From Rufibacter immobilis (GTDB lineage Bacteria; Bacteroidota; Bacteroidia; Cytophagales; Hymenobacteraceae), in NCBI RefSeq assembly GCF_003721565.1, contig NZ_RJJE01000002.1:310001-374000 (forward strand): a DNA stretch of 64,000 bases, read 5' to 3'. Within the stretch, counting starts at the first letter, position 1. Each line of letters starts with the position of its first letter. The notes below the pieces were generated by a model. It saw nothing but the letters and a program-made list of their open reading frames with translations, was not told the DNA's origin and did no database searches. The position numbers were made by a program, and so were the translations under genes. This document shows, in pieces, positions 1-8,212 of this stretch.

Positions 1-273
1 GACCGAAAAGAGGAAATCATGGCAACCGCTGAAGTCCACGCCCATGAGTTTGCAGTTGGTGAAGGTTACGTCCTGTAGCTTGGAGCCGTTCAGCTTGGCC
101 ATGCTCAGGTTGCAGTTGTCAAACACGCACTCAGAAAAGCTGTTGCCGGAAAGGTCACTGTTGGCGAAATCACAGTGCTTAAACGTGCAACCGTCAAACT
201 CCCGGCCGCTGATGCCCTTGCCGGCGTAGGTGATTCCCTCAAAGACTTTGTTCTCGTGCAGGAGTTCTTGCAT
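1..273 (-). CDS. Pentapeptide-repeat protein, partial (runs off the left edge)
   Basis: The reading frame opens with ATG at 271-273 and stays open to base 1, giving 91 visible residues. From residue 26 to 81 every fifth residue is Phe or Leu (F26, F31, F36, L41, F46, F51, L56, L61, L66, F71, L76, F81), with small or polar residues between, often Cys, Asn or Asp. This is the register of the right-handed quadrilateral beta-helix of the pentapeptide-repeat family. Some family members (Qnr, MfpA) mimic DNA and bind gyrase, but most have no known role, and nothing here points to a specific target. The start lies 18 bp beyond the stop of the esterase gene on the same strand, so the two may be co-transcribed. 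The C-terminus is outside the window. Confidence 0.85.
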   Translation of the reverse strand, partial: MQELLHENKVFEGITYAGKGISGREFDGCTFKHCDFANSDLSGNSFSECVFDNCNLSMAKLNGSKLQDVTFTNCKLMGVDFSGCHDFLFSV

Positions 274-291
274 ACACCAATGCGCTTAGCC

Positions 292-1386
292 TTACCACTC
301 AATGTTTTTCTCAATAAACCCAATCAGCAACTGAGCCATGGCCTGCTGTTCTTCGCGGCGCGGGTGGCCGGGGGTGTTCTTGTAAGGCGCGAAGAGGGTG
401 TGGATTTTCTTGTCTTGCAGGCCTGCCACGGCTTTCTCCACGTAGCCGGGCCACGGCGAGCCGGCGCGGGTAATGTCCATGTTGCCTAGGGCGGCAATAA
501 TGTGGGCCTGGGGGTATTTGGCTCTAATGCCCTTTACAAAGTTCTGGTAAGCCGTCACCAGGTCCTGCTCCGTGGGCTTTTCAGTCCCGAACCGGCGTTT
601 GAACTGCTCATGCTCCGGGCGGTTCACGAGCCAGGAATCGTTCTGGAAGAGGTTGATCACCACCACGTCGGGCTGCTTCTGGGTGAAATCCCAGCGGCTG
701 GAGGCATCTGAGGGGTTCAGGCGGTCGTAGATCTCCGGCATGATGATGGGGCCCCAGCTCACCGTAATGCCAATGCCGCTTTTGCAGACGCAGGTGTAGT
801 CGGCGTTGAAGTAGCGGGCGGTGAGGGCGGCGTAGCTCACGTAATTGTCGGTGTTCAGGCCTTCCCAGGAGTCTTTCCCGGAGTAGTCATGAACGGCGTA
901 CCCGGCGGTGATGGAGTTGCCGTAGAACTCAATGCTTCTCTTCGGCTTCGCCGATGCCGGTAATACTTTTGCGCCCTGGGGCAATTCAAAGCCATAGAAG
1001 GTGGTGGTGCCTTTGTCCCACTCAGTGCGTTTGAACAGTTCCACCGTGTGTTTGCCCGGTTTAAGCTGGGAGCCCAGCGTGAAGAGCTTCGCCGCCGTGT
1101 CTGGCCTGATTACCGAAACGGTGTCGCCGTCCAGGATTACGTTATAATAGCTGTTGCCGGTATCGTCTTTGAGCCGGGCCTGTACGCCGGTTCCTTCAAA
1201 GTTCAGCTTCACGGAAGTGCCAGACCAATAGAGTTCAGCGGTTTGGGCAGAAGGCTTGCCCACCCGGCCCATGTACATCACCTGATCGTGCTGCGGCTGT
1301 ACCAGAAGCTGCTTGGGCGAAGTGCATCGGCTGGCCGAAAAAACAAACAGGAAGGCGAAAACCGAGAAGAAAAGACGTTGGCGCAT
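292..1386 (-). CDS. SGNH/GDSL esterase with CE2-type N-terminal domain
   Basis: The 364-residue protein has an N-terminal export signal with a Cys at residue 21 that could be lipidated, though the lipobox is not classical. Residues 30-140 look like the beta-sandwich found ahead of the catalytic domain in carbohydrate esterase family 2. The SGNH domain follows: block I GNSITAG with nucleophile Ser158, block III around N249-D250 (LFQNDSW), and a C-terminal His341 in TPGHP. An Asp three residues before that His is absent, which fits CE2 enzymes that use a Ser-His dyad. The likely activity is removal of acetyl groups from polysaccharides in the periplasm or at the cell surface. The substrate cannot be told from sequence. 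Confidence 0.85.
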   Translation of the reverse strand: MRQRLFFSVFAFLFVFSASRCTSPKQLLVQPQHDQVMYMGRVGKPSAQTAELYWSGTSVKLNFEGTGVQARLKDDTGNSYYNVILDGDTVSVIRPDTAAKLFTLGSQLKPGKHTVELFKRTEWDKGTTTFYGFELPQGAKVLPASAKPKRSIEFYGNSITAGYAVHDYSGKDSWEGLNTDNYVSYAALTARYFNADYTCVCKSGIGITVSWGPIIMPEIYDRLNPSDASSRWDFTQKQPDVVVINLFQNDSWLVNRPEHEQFKRRFGTEKPTEQDLVTAYQNFVKGIRAKYPQAHIIAALGNMDITRAGSPWPGYVEKAVAGLQDKKIHTLFAPYKNTPGHPRREEQQAMAQLLIGFIEKNIEW

Positions 1387-1554
1387 AGGGGTAGAGGGTG
1401 TTGCTAGAGACAGGTAAAGATGCTGAGAACGGCTTTACTTTCCAAAGGGGTGGCAAGGGAGTCTCTGTAAAATCTCTCCTCGTAAATGAAATCCCACCTG
1501 AAAGCCGTTGCGCCTGTCTGCCGCTTTCAGATGGGAGCCTGGGTTTGTCTGCAC

Positions 1555-1869
1555 TTATTCTCCAAAGCCGGGTCTGAAGATTTTAGGCGTTGCATCTGCC
1601 GGTGCGGCTGTGAGCGGCGCAAACATAGGATGTTCAGCCATATTTGCCGCACTGCCGAAGCCCGGATGCGCCACTTGCTGGGGAACACTTCCTGGCGGTA
1701 CTGCCGGAGGGAATTCAACGGCTAACCGGGGCACCTGAAGCAGGTAGAAGGCAAGGCTCAGGAGCAACGCGCACAAGGTGGCAACGCCAACCCCCACCAG
1801 CGAAAGGCATCTGCGGGGCCGTGCCACGGGAGCGGAAAAGGAAGCGGGATAATGCATTGATTTTGCCAT
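1555..1869 (-). CDS. Small single-pass membrane protein, hypothetical
   Basis: The frame encodes 104 residues: a basic Pro/Arg-rich N-terminus, one strong hydrophobic helix at about residues 23-44, and a Pro/Ala-rich tail. No family is recognised. It lies alone between the esterase and bestrophin genes on the same strand. Overlapping short frames exist on both strands and none looks better. The membrane helix is the main reason to believe it; the low-complexity tail is a reason for doubt. Confidence 0.4.
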   Translation of the reverse strand: MAKSMHYPASFSAPVARPRRCLSLVGVGVATLCALLLSLAFYLLQVPRLAVEFPPAVPPGSVPQQVAHPGFGSAANMAEHPMFAPLTAAPADATPKIFRPGFGE

Positions 1870-1892
1870 AGCCGTAGAAGTTTAGTTCTATA

Positions 1893-1948
1893 GAGAAGAT
1901 GCGTTTAGGGGCTGTTTTCCATAAAACAGCCCCTAAACGCATCTTCTC
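1893..1948 (-). terminator. P element copy 1, terminator-like palindrome
   Basis: This is a perfect inverted repeat with core GCGTTTAGGGGCTGTTTT and its complement around a short loop. Pairing continues outward through the copy-specific flanks GAGAAGAT and ATCTTCTC. It lies 33 bp after the bestrophin stop codon and probably ends that transcript. Confidence 0.75.
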
Positions 1949-1980
1949 CTTCGGCGTAAGCCGTGGCTGGCAAAATTGCT

Positions 1981-2892
1981 TTACATGAGGAAATACCCGT
2001 CGGGCTGCTGGGGCTGGGGCACGTCTTTCTCTTCCAGAATCTGCTTCAGGTTAATCTCAATGGTGCGGGCAATGGCCGTCACGGGCGTGTCGGTGGGTTT
2101 GTTCCGGAAGGGGTCTTGCATGTGCCGGGCGGTTTTCTCCACCAGGAAAAACGTGGAGGCCACGGCGGTGAGCACCGGAATCTCCCAGATGCCAATGGTC
2201 TCTACCAGCGTAATGGAGAGGATGATCAGGAACAGGTAAATGAAGAAGTGGATGAACATTCTGTAGGTGGCCGGGAACACGGTGGTGTTGATGCGTTCGG
2301 CCTTGCCCATAGAATCTACCAGGCGCACCACCGTAGCCGATACCTGGGTCTGTTGCATGTGGTTGAGCACCTGCTGTTGGTGCAGTTCGTTTAAGTCCTG
2401 CATGTGCAGCACCTGCAAAGAAAGCGGCTTGTTCATCTTGTCCTGGATGTAGGCCAGCTCCTGCGGCGGCAGAAACTGGTGCATGTTCTCCATGGGGTCT
2501 TCTTTTCTCAGGCTCTGGCCCAGGCAGTAGCACCAGGCTATCTGCCTAAAGGCAATCTTCCTGAAAATGCTTTGCACGGGGGCTTTCTGGAAATCATCAG
2601 CAGCGATGAAGGCCTTCAGTTCCAGGACCAGAGAGCGCGAATCATTCACAATGGCGCCCCACACCATGCGGGCTTCCCACCAGCGGTCATAGGATTGGTT
2701 CAGGTTGAAAGCCAGCAACAGCGAAATGCCTGTACCCAGCACCGAGGGCAGGGCCGCCGGAATGGGTGGCCATTCCTCAATCCAGATCAGTTTGATGATA
2801 TGGAACGTGAGCGAGAAAAGAAATACCCGCAGCACATCTACTTTCACTTTGTTAAAGATGTACCTAAATGGAATACCCTCAGATAATAACAT
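1981..2892 (-). CDS. Bestrophin-family (RFP-TM) anion channel
   Basis: The 303-residue membrane protein has hydrophobic segments near residues 18-36 and 48-62 and a pair in the last third (about 210-260). Residues 65-79 read NQSYDRWWEARMVWG, the hallmark stretch of bacterial bestrophins (YneE/UPF0187 type). Bacterial bestrophins form pentameric inner-membrane ion channels; anion selectivity is typical but cation-selective members are known, so the ion is uncertain. It is flanked by terminator-like palindromes on both sides and is probably a single-gene unit. The length is normal for the family. Confidence 0.88.
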   Translation of the reverse strand: MLLSEGIPFRYIFNKVKVDVLRVFLFSLTFHIIKLIWIEEWPPIPAALPSVLGTGISLLLAFNLNQSYDRWWEARMVWGAIVNDSRSLVLELKAFIAADDFQKAPVQSIFRKIAFRQIAWCYCLGQSLRKEDPMENMHQFLPPQELAYIQDKMNKPLSLQVLHMQDLNELHQQQVLNHMQQTQVSATVVRLVDSMGKAERINTTVFPATYRMFIHFFIYLFLIILSITLVETIGIWEIPVLTAVASTFFLVEKTARHMQDPFRNKPTDTPVTAIARTIEINLKQILEEKDVPQPQQPDGYFLM

Positions 2893-2920
2893 ATACGCTC
2901 TAGTAGAAGAAGTTCACAAA

Positions 2921-2956
2921 ACAAGGGCGGTGTGCCAGATGCTACACCGCCCTTGT
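2921..2956 (-). terminator. Hairpin between MBL hydrolase and bestrophin genes
   Basis: The 13-bp arms ACAAGGGCGGTGT and ACACCGCCCTTGT pair perfectly around a 10-base loop. On the minus strand the stem is followed by a short T run. It lies downstream of the MBL hydrolase and before the bestrophin start, so it could end the hydrolase transcript. Confidence 0.55.
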
Positions 2957-2991
2957 CTTTTACGGGCTCCTTCGCCGCAGGATATGCCTTT

Positions 2992-3031
2992 GCGTTTAGC
3001 GCCCGTTTTTGGAAAAAGAGCCCCTAAACAG
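2992..3031. repeat. P element copy 2, degenerate
   Basis: The recognisable ends GCGTTTAG and CCCCTAAAC flank a T-rich/A-rich centre, but the two arms no longer match fully. It lies just past the stop codon of the MBL hydrolase. Confidence 0.6.
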
Positions 3032-3036
3032 AAAAT

Positions 3037-4161
3037 TTAATTAAGTGGTTGCCACCATGGCCGTGCCGGGAGTTCTCGGCCTACCTGCCACCGCTGCCCA
3101 ATGATGGGTGTAGCTACCGGGATGTTCTGCCGGGCGGCGGCTTTGGTGAGGCGCTCAATGGGTTCTTTCCAGTGGTGCAGCGCCAGAGAGAAGGCGCCCC
3201 AGTGCGTAGGCATGAGTACCTTGCCCTTAAGGTCCAGAAACGCTTGCGCAGTTTGCTCAGGCATCATGTGAATGTATTTCCAGGCTTCGTTGTACTGGCC
3301 GCACTCCAGCAGCGTGAGGTCAAAGGGGCCGTACTTCTCGCCTATCTGCTTAAAGTGCGTATCATAGCCCGAGTCTCCGCCAAAGTAGATGGAGTGTTGC
3401 GCGCCTTTGAGCACCCAGGAACACCAGAGTGTGCGGTCGCGGTCGGTGAGGCTCCGGCCCGAGAAGTGGCGTGCCGGGGCCGCCGCCAGAAAAATTCCTT
3501 CATAGGAAGCTGTCTCCCACCAATCCAGTTCGGTGATTTTCTCCGGAGCCACGCCCCATTTCACCAGGTGAGCGGCCACGCCCAGCGGCACGAAGAAATG
3601 CTTTGTCTTCTCCTTGAGTTTCTTGATGGTGCCGTGGTCTAAGTGGTCATAATGGTCATGCGAAAGCAACACCACATCCAGAGGCGGCAGGTCTTCTATC
3701 TTGATGGGTAGTTGGTCACTGAACCGCTTGGAGCCGATAAATGACACCGGCGAGGCCCGCTGCCCCAGCATAGGATCTGCGAAGATGCGTTTCCCGTCCA
3801 GTTCCAGGAGTACCGCTGAGTGCCCAAACCACGTGATTTTAGGAGTAGTGCTGGTGTCTGACAGGAAATCTTCTTTTGTAAGAGTAGCCATGGGCAGCGG
3901 GTCTGTGGGCGAGGAGCCTTCCACGCCACCCAAAAACTTAGCGAAGATCTTGACCTTGTCCAGCAGTGGAGACTCGTCCATCATGGGTGTGGGTGAGGTG
4001 TTGTGAAACTTCCCGTCACGGTACTGCGGTGACTTTTGCAGGCGCTCCAGGCTCTGTCCCTGCGCCGCTGCCCCAAACTGCGGGGCAAATGAGATAAACA
4101 AGATGCCGCCCACTGCCAGCAGGCCCAGGAGGGAGAATAATATGTACATGAATTTCTTCAT
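3037..4161 (-). CDS. MBL-fold metallo-hydrolase (RomA/NAPE-PLD-like)
   Basis: The 374-residue protein starts with a hydrophobic helix (about residues 5-27), either an uncleaved anchor or a signal. The metallo-beta-lactamase fold follows, with zinc motif SHDHYDH (H168, H170, D172, H173), His232 in the next strand, Asp263 in GGDSGYD and His320 in MPTHWGAF. This layout matches the lactamase_B_2 group that includes NAPE-hydrolysing phospholipase D and RomA, so a lipid or other phosphodiester or amide substrate is possible. The active site should face the periplasm if the helix is a signal anchor. The substrate is not predictable. Confidence 0.82.
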   Translation of the reverse strand: MKKFMYILFSLLGLLAVGGILFISFAPQFGAAAQGQSLERLQKSPQYRDGKFHNTSPTPMMDESPLLDKVKIFAKFLGGVEGSSPTDPLPMATLTKEDFLSDTSTTPKITWFGHSAVLLELDGKRIFADPMLGQRASPVSFIGSKRFSDQLPIKIEDLPPLDVVLLSHDHYDHLDHGTIKKLKEKTKHFFVPLGVAAHLVKWGVAPEKITELDWWETASYEGIFLAAAPARHFSGRSLTDRDRTLWCSWVLKGAQHSIYFGGDSGYDTHFKQIGEKYGPFDLTLLECGQYNEAWKYIHMMPEQTAQAFLDLKGKVLMPTHWGAFSLALHHWKEPIERLTKAAARQNIPVATPIIGQRWQVGRELPARPWWQPLN

Positions 4162-4250
4162 TTGCTATGAGCCAGTAGAAGCCAATACTGCTTTGGGTGA
4201 AAGATAGTTAGCAGTAGCGTTAGGCTAACGTTTTTCTTTTTAAGAAACAG

Positions 4251-4294
4251 TTGCGTTTAGGGGCTCTTTTTGAAAAAAGAGCCCCTAAACGCAA
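4251..4294 (-). terminator. P element copy 3, terminator-like palindrome
   Basis: The arms TTGCGTTTAGGGGCTCTTTT and their complement pair perfectly around a TGAA loop. The element lies 27 bp past the hemW stop and before the start of the MBL hydrolase gene, and probably terminates hemW. Confidence 0.75.
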
Positions 4295-4320
4295 ACAAGA
4301 TGCCTTCAAGCTCCTATCCG

Positions 4321-5460
4321 TTAGGCTTCTTCCTGCAAGAGAAATAAGTCCAGGGCTATTTCATCGGCGAGTAATTTGCCAGCCTCCGTAAGCAGAAGAA
4401 CGCCTTGTTCCTGCCGCAGCAGTCCCTGGGTTGCTATCTTCTGCAGGTACGGGGCGTGGAGTGCAACTAAGTCTACTCCCCATTTCTCCTGGATAAACCT
4501 GGTGTCACAGCCCCAGCTGGTGCGCAGGGTAGTCATCACGTATTCGTTCACACGGTCTTCCACGGAGAGCTCCTCCACAGTGCAAGGCAACTGGCCCTCG
4601 GCCAAGGCCTGTACGTATTTAGAGTTGTTAGGGAGGTTGAACTGCCGGCTCACCCCATTGAACGAATGGGCGCTGGGACCAATGCCTACATACGGTACCT
4701 GTTTCCAGTAGCTGCTGTTGTGTTTGCTTTCATAGCCCGGCTGGCAGAAGTTGGAGATCTCATAATGCAGAAACCCATGGGCTTTGGCCTCTGTCATGAG
4801 GAGTTCAAACTGCCGGGCCACGCGTTCCTCGTCGGCGGGAGAGAACTTTCCCTTGCGGACCCGATGTCCGAAAACGGTGTTGGGCTCAATGGTAAGCGCG
4901 TAGCAGGAAAGATGCTGGGCCTGTAGCGCGAAGGCTTGGCTCAAATCCTGTTCCCACAGCGCCGGGTTTTCGGCCGGAATGCCATAGATAAGATCCAGGG
5001 AGATGTTCCTGAACCCCAGGTCCTGCGCCATTTTGATGGAAAGGGCCGCCTCCGCCGCGGTATGCGGCCGGTTCATGAGCTGCAGGTGCGGGTCATGGAA
5101 AGACTGTACCCCAATGCTCAGGCGATTGACGGGAGTTTGGCGTAAGGCCTGCAGTTTCTCCAGGGTTAAATCATCAGGATTGGCTTCCAGAGTAATTTCG
5201 GCGGCCGGGTTTACCGTATGTTGGGCGTAAACGGTTTCCAGCAGCTCGTTCAACTCCGCCACGGAGAGAATAGAAGGCGTACCCCCGCCGAAGTAAATGG
5301 TATCAATGGTTTCGCCGTTCAGGTAATGCTGCTGCAAGGCAAGTTCCTGTCGCATGGCCTGTAAGACTTGTTCTTTCAGACCCAGTGACGTACTGAAATG
5401 AAAATCACAGTAGTGACAGGCTTGTTTGCAGAAAGGGATATGGAGATAAATTCCGGCCAA
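4321..5460 (-). CDS. hemW: Radical SAM family heme chaperone HemW
   Basis: The 379-residue protein opens directly with the radical SAM cluster motif HIPFCKQACHYC (Cys11, Cys15, Cys18), followed by Asp-Phe. In true coproporphyrinogen dehydrogenase (HemN) a fourth Cys follows the third, and it is missing here, which places the protein with HemW. The SAM-binding GGGTPS lies near residues 58-63 and the HemN C-terminal domain fills the last third. HemW binds heme and passes it to target proteins. The start is well supported because the conserved YLHIPFC begins at residue 5. The gene is divergent from the BamA-like gene. Confidence 0.88.
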   Translation of the reverse strand: MAGIYLHIPFCKQACHYCDFHFSTSLGLKEQVLQAMRQELALQQHYLNGETIDTIYFGGGTPSILSVAELNELLETVYAQHTVNPAAEITLEANPDDLTLEKLQALRQTPVNRLSIGVQSFHDPHLQLMNRPHTAAEAALSIKMAQDLGFRNISLDLIYGIPAENPALWEQDLSQAFALQAQHLSCYALTIEPNTVFGHRVRKGKFSPADEERVARQFELLMTEAKAHGFLHYEISNFCQPGYESKHNSSYWKQVPYVGIGPSAHSFNGVSRQFNLPNNSKYVQALAEGQLPCTVEELSVEDRVNEYVMTTLRTSWGCDTRFIQEKWGVDLVALHAPYLQKIATQGLLRQEQGVLLLTEAGKLLADEIALDLFLLQEEA

Positions 5461-5546
5461 TGTGCGTAAGGGCTATGGAAAGCGTTTAGAGTAAATGAAA
5501 ACGGCCTTTTTTCAATTTGAAGCGCAAGCCGTACCTTTAAGAAACA

Positions 5547-7340
5547 ATGAAGAGGAGGTCTAGTTCCCGTCTGTACCAAAAGAATGTCTGGCAAAGATAC
5601 GCAATTCTGGGGCTGTTTCTGGGCTTGCTGCTGCTTTGCCATGTGGGGCGAGCACAAGACCGGCTGGTGGTGCAGGTTATTTCCCAAGACCCTGATGCCG
5701 CCAAACTATGGCTCCGGCTACAGCCTAAGCTTTCGGCTCAGGATTCCCTTGGTCTGCGGCAGGATTTGCGGAACTGGCTCTCCCGGTTGCAGGAGGAAGG
5801 CTACCTGGCCGCCGCTATTGACAGCGTACATCGGCGAAATGACTCTTTGAAGGTGTACGTGTATTCCGGGAGGCCCTACACCTGGGCATCCCTCAGAAAC
5901 GGCAACGTGGGCGAAGGGTTGTTGGAGAAAGTAGGGTTTAGAGAGAAACTGTACAGCAATACTCCTTTCCGGCCCGCCGAGTTTGCCCAACTACAACAGG
6001 CTTTGCTGCGGGAGGCCGAAAACAGCGGATATCCGTACGCGTCTGTGCAGATTGACTCGCTGCGGCTCTACCAGGATTCTTTAAGCGGGGTGCTGCGGGT
6101 AGTACGGGGGGCGCTTATGCTCATAGACTCGGTGCAGATCATGGGCACCAGTAGAATGCAGCTGCGCACGTTATACCGCTATACGCAATTAGCCCCTGGG
6201 CAGCCGTTCTCCCAGCAACGCATAGAGGCGGCCATGCGAGCGTTAAGGCAGTTGCCGTTTGTGCGCATTACCAGAGAACCGGAAGTGTTATTTGCGAAAA
6301 ATCAGGCCCGGGTATATTTTTTCCTTGACGAGAAGAAGGCCAACCAGTTTGATGGCATTGTCGGTTTCCTTCCCGATCCAGAATCTTCCTCTTCCAGATT
6401 ATTAATTACCGGCGAAGTGAACCTGCAGGTGCGGAACTTACGGGGCAGCGGCAAGCAGATTGGCCTGCACTGGCGAAAGGTGGAGCGTAATTCACAGTTG
6501 CTGGATGTGGAATACAGGCACCCGCATTTCTTTAATTCACCCTTTGAGGTAGCCGGTTTGTTCCATCTTTACAAACAAGATACTTCTTTCCTGAACCTGA
6601 GGCCCCGCCTGGAGATTGCCTATCCACTGTCTACCACCAGTCGGGTCACCTTTTTTGCCGAAGTGCTTAGTTCGCAACTGCTTTCGCCGGAAGCGTTGAG
6701 GCAGCGCCGCTCAGATTCTTCGGCCATTGACGCAAACTTTACCTCCTATGGCCTCTCCTATGCCTGGGGAAGCTTAGATGACTTGTTTTTCCCGCGGCGC
6801 GGAGCCCAGGTGTATTTCCAGGGTGCAGTGGGTAACAAACGGGTGCAACGCAATGCCCGCGTAGAAGCCAGCTATTATGATACCCTGCAACTGAAGACCT
6901 CGCAGCTCTCCTTAGCCGCGCGGCTGGAGCGGTACTGGCCGATTTCTAAAAATGGGGTGCTGCTCACCCGTCTGCGCTCCGAAATCTTGGTGAATCAACG
7001 ACTGTATCTGAATGAGCTCTTCCGGTTGGGAGGCCTTACTTCCTTGCGCGGCTTTGACGATTATTTCTTCTACGCCTCCTCTTACGCCGTTAGTACGCTG
7101 GAATACCGGCAGTACACCGGGCAAGATTCTTACGTTTTCCTATTGTATGACCAGGGTTACCTGCGCCGCGACCTAAAATCAGAGAAAAATGTTCAATGGG
7201 CCAGCGGGGTTGGCGGTGGAATCAGTTTTTCTACGGGAGCCGGTGTGTTTCAGCTAGTTTACTCCGTTGGGAGAACTTCTCTGGAGACCTTCAGCCTCCA
7301 GAGAGGAAAGATCCATTTCGGGATTACAGGACGTTTCTAG
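5547..7340 (+). CDS. BamA/TamA-family outer-membrane protein
   Basis: The 597-residue protein has a signal peptide (residues 1-36), POTRA-like repeats in roughly residues 40-270, and a C-terminal beta-barrel ending in Phe, as Omp85 proteins do. The barrel motif GGLTSLRGFDDY lies near residue 495 and carries the RGF of the loop that plugs Omp85 pores. It is shorter than the essential BamA of Bacteroidota and has fewer POTRA domains, so it is more likely a TamA-like or accessory insertase than the main Bam subunit. It is divergent from hemW and followed by the initiator tRNA. Confidence 0.82.
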   Translation: MKRRSSSRLYQKNVWQRYAILGLFLGLLLLCHVGRAQDRLVVQVISQDPDAAKLWLRLQPKLSAQDSLGLRQDLRNWLSRLQEEGYLAAAIDSVHRRNDSLKVYVYSGRPYTWASLRNGNVGEGLLEKVGFREKLYSNTPFRPAEFAQLQQALLREAENSGYPYASVQIDSLRLYQDSLSGVLRVVRGALMLIDSVQIMGTSRMQLRTLYRYTQLAPGQPFSQQRIEAAMRALRQLPFVRITREPEVLFAKNQARVYFFLDEKKANQFDGIVGFLPDPESSSSRLLITGEVNLQVRNLRGSGKQIGLHWRKVERNSQLLDVEYRHPHFFNSPFEVAGLFHLYKQDTSFLNLRPRLEIAYPLSTTSRVTFFAEVLSSQLLSPEALRQRRSDSSAIDANFTSYGLSYAWGSLDDLFFPRRGAQVYFQGAVGNKRVQRNARVEASYYDTLQLKTSQLSLAARLERYWPISKNGVLLTRLRSEILVNQRLYLNELFRLGGLTSLRGFDDYFFYASSYAVSTLEYRQYTGQDSYVFLLYDQGYLRRDLKSEKNVQWASGVGGGISFSTGAGVFQLVYSVGRTSLETFSLQRGKIHFGITGRF

Positions 7341-7369
7341 CATCTTTTTTGAAAAACTTTGCCAAAACA

Positions 7370-7401
7370 TTTGGAGGATTAAAATCTACCCCCTACTTTT
7401 G
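7370..7401 (+). promoter_or_regulatory. Bacteroidota-type promoter of the initiator tRNA
   Basis: TTTG at 7370-7373 and TACTTTTG at 7394-7401 match the -33 (TTTG) and -7 (TAnnTTTG) boxes used by the Bacteroidota primary sigma factor, with a 20-bp spacer. The tRNA begins 15 bp further on, which fits a start site just ahead of it. Confidence 0.6.
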
Positions 7402-7415
7402 TATCACAATAACAG

Positions 7416-7488
<73 letters not shown>

Positions 7489-7495
7489 CCTAGAG

Positions 7496-7530
7496 AGGCT
7501 TGTAAGCAAATGCTTGCAAGCCTTTTTCTT
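7496..7530 (+). terminator. Intrinsic terminator of the tRNA
   Basis: AGGCTTGTAAGCA and TGCTTGCAAGCCT form a 13-bp stem with one wobble pair and a two-base loop, followed directly by TTTTTCTTTT. Confidence 0.85.
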
Positions 7531-8212
7531 TTCTAAGTCCTCTATACGCTTTCTTGCTTCTTTAATTCCGCACTAAGTTTCATGCTTATCTTGATGTGAA
7601 GGGAGAGCCTTGAGGAGATTTTTATTCTGGCTTTAGAGGGTTTTCAAGCGGCCTGTATGAAAACAGCATTCCCTTCAGTGGATTTCTTATCCTTGGAGCT
7701 AATCAAAATGCTAAATCCTTTTAGGAGCATTAATTTTGGTGTTTTCTGTCTTGCCTGCACAGGGTGAAAAGAATATATAGAAAATATAAATTATTTATTA
7801 TTCGTTCTCGCGTCTCCTTTCTTTGCTGCACATATTGGTGGTCTAAATAGCATTCTATGCTTTACCTCTTTTAAGGTAGTTCTGCTGTGCAACTTCCTCT
7901 GTTATAGTGACTCTTCAGGAGTGGCAGTTTCTCAATATTAGTAGATGCTTATATAGAATGTTACATGTTTATTGCTTTTTATTTGATAGATTTGCTAAAA
8001 AGTGAAAACTTGTAATAAATCAACTTGATCAAATAGAAAAAGCTAAAAAGGATGCTTTGAGATCAAAGGAATTCTTCAATCCAGAAATGCTTATGCATTG
8101 AGTTAGCAAAGGTTCTTGATTTCAATTGTGAAAATTTAATTCAAGATCAATTTTATATAAGGATTTAAATTATTCTTTGAATAGTTATTAAATAGACATT
8201 GGAGGATTCTGC
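7531..8212 (+). other. AT-rich gene-free region ahead of the giant adhesin
   Basis: No plausible gene is visible on either strand in about 680 bp. The stretch is much richer in A and T than its neighbours. It ends with GGAGG at 8200-8204, a good ribosome-binding site for the ATG at 8213. It probably holds the promoter and long leader of the adhesin operon, but I could not pick a convincing TTTG/TAnnTTTG pair. Confidence 0.5.

Noticed and set aside
2057-2533. 158-residue His/Pro-rich ORF within the bestrophin gene
   Set aside because: Shifted-frame shadow of the bestrophin sequence.
5516-5539. TTTG and TACCTTTA as promoter of the BamA-like gene
   Set aside because: The spacer is only about 12 bp, too short for the -33/-7 pair.
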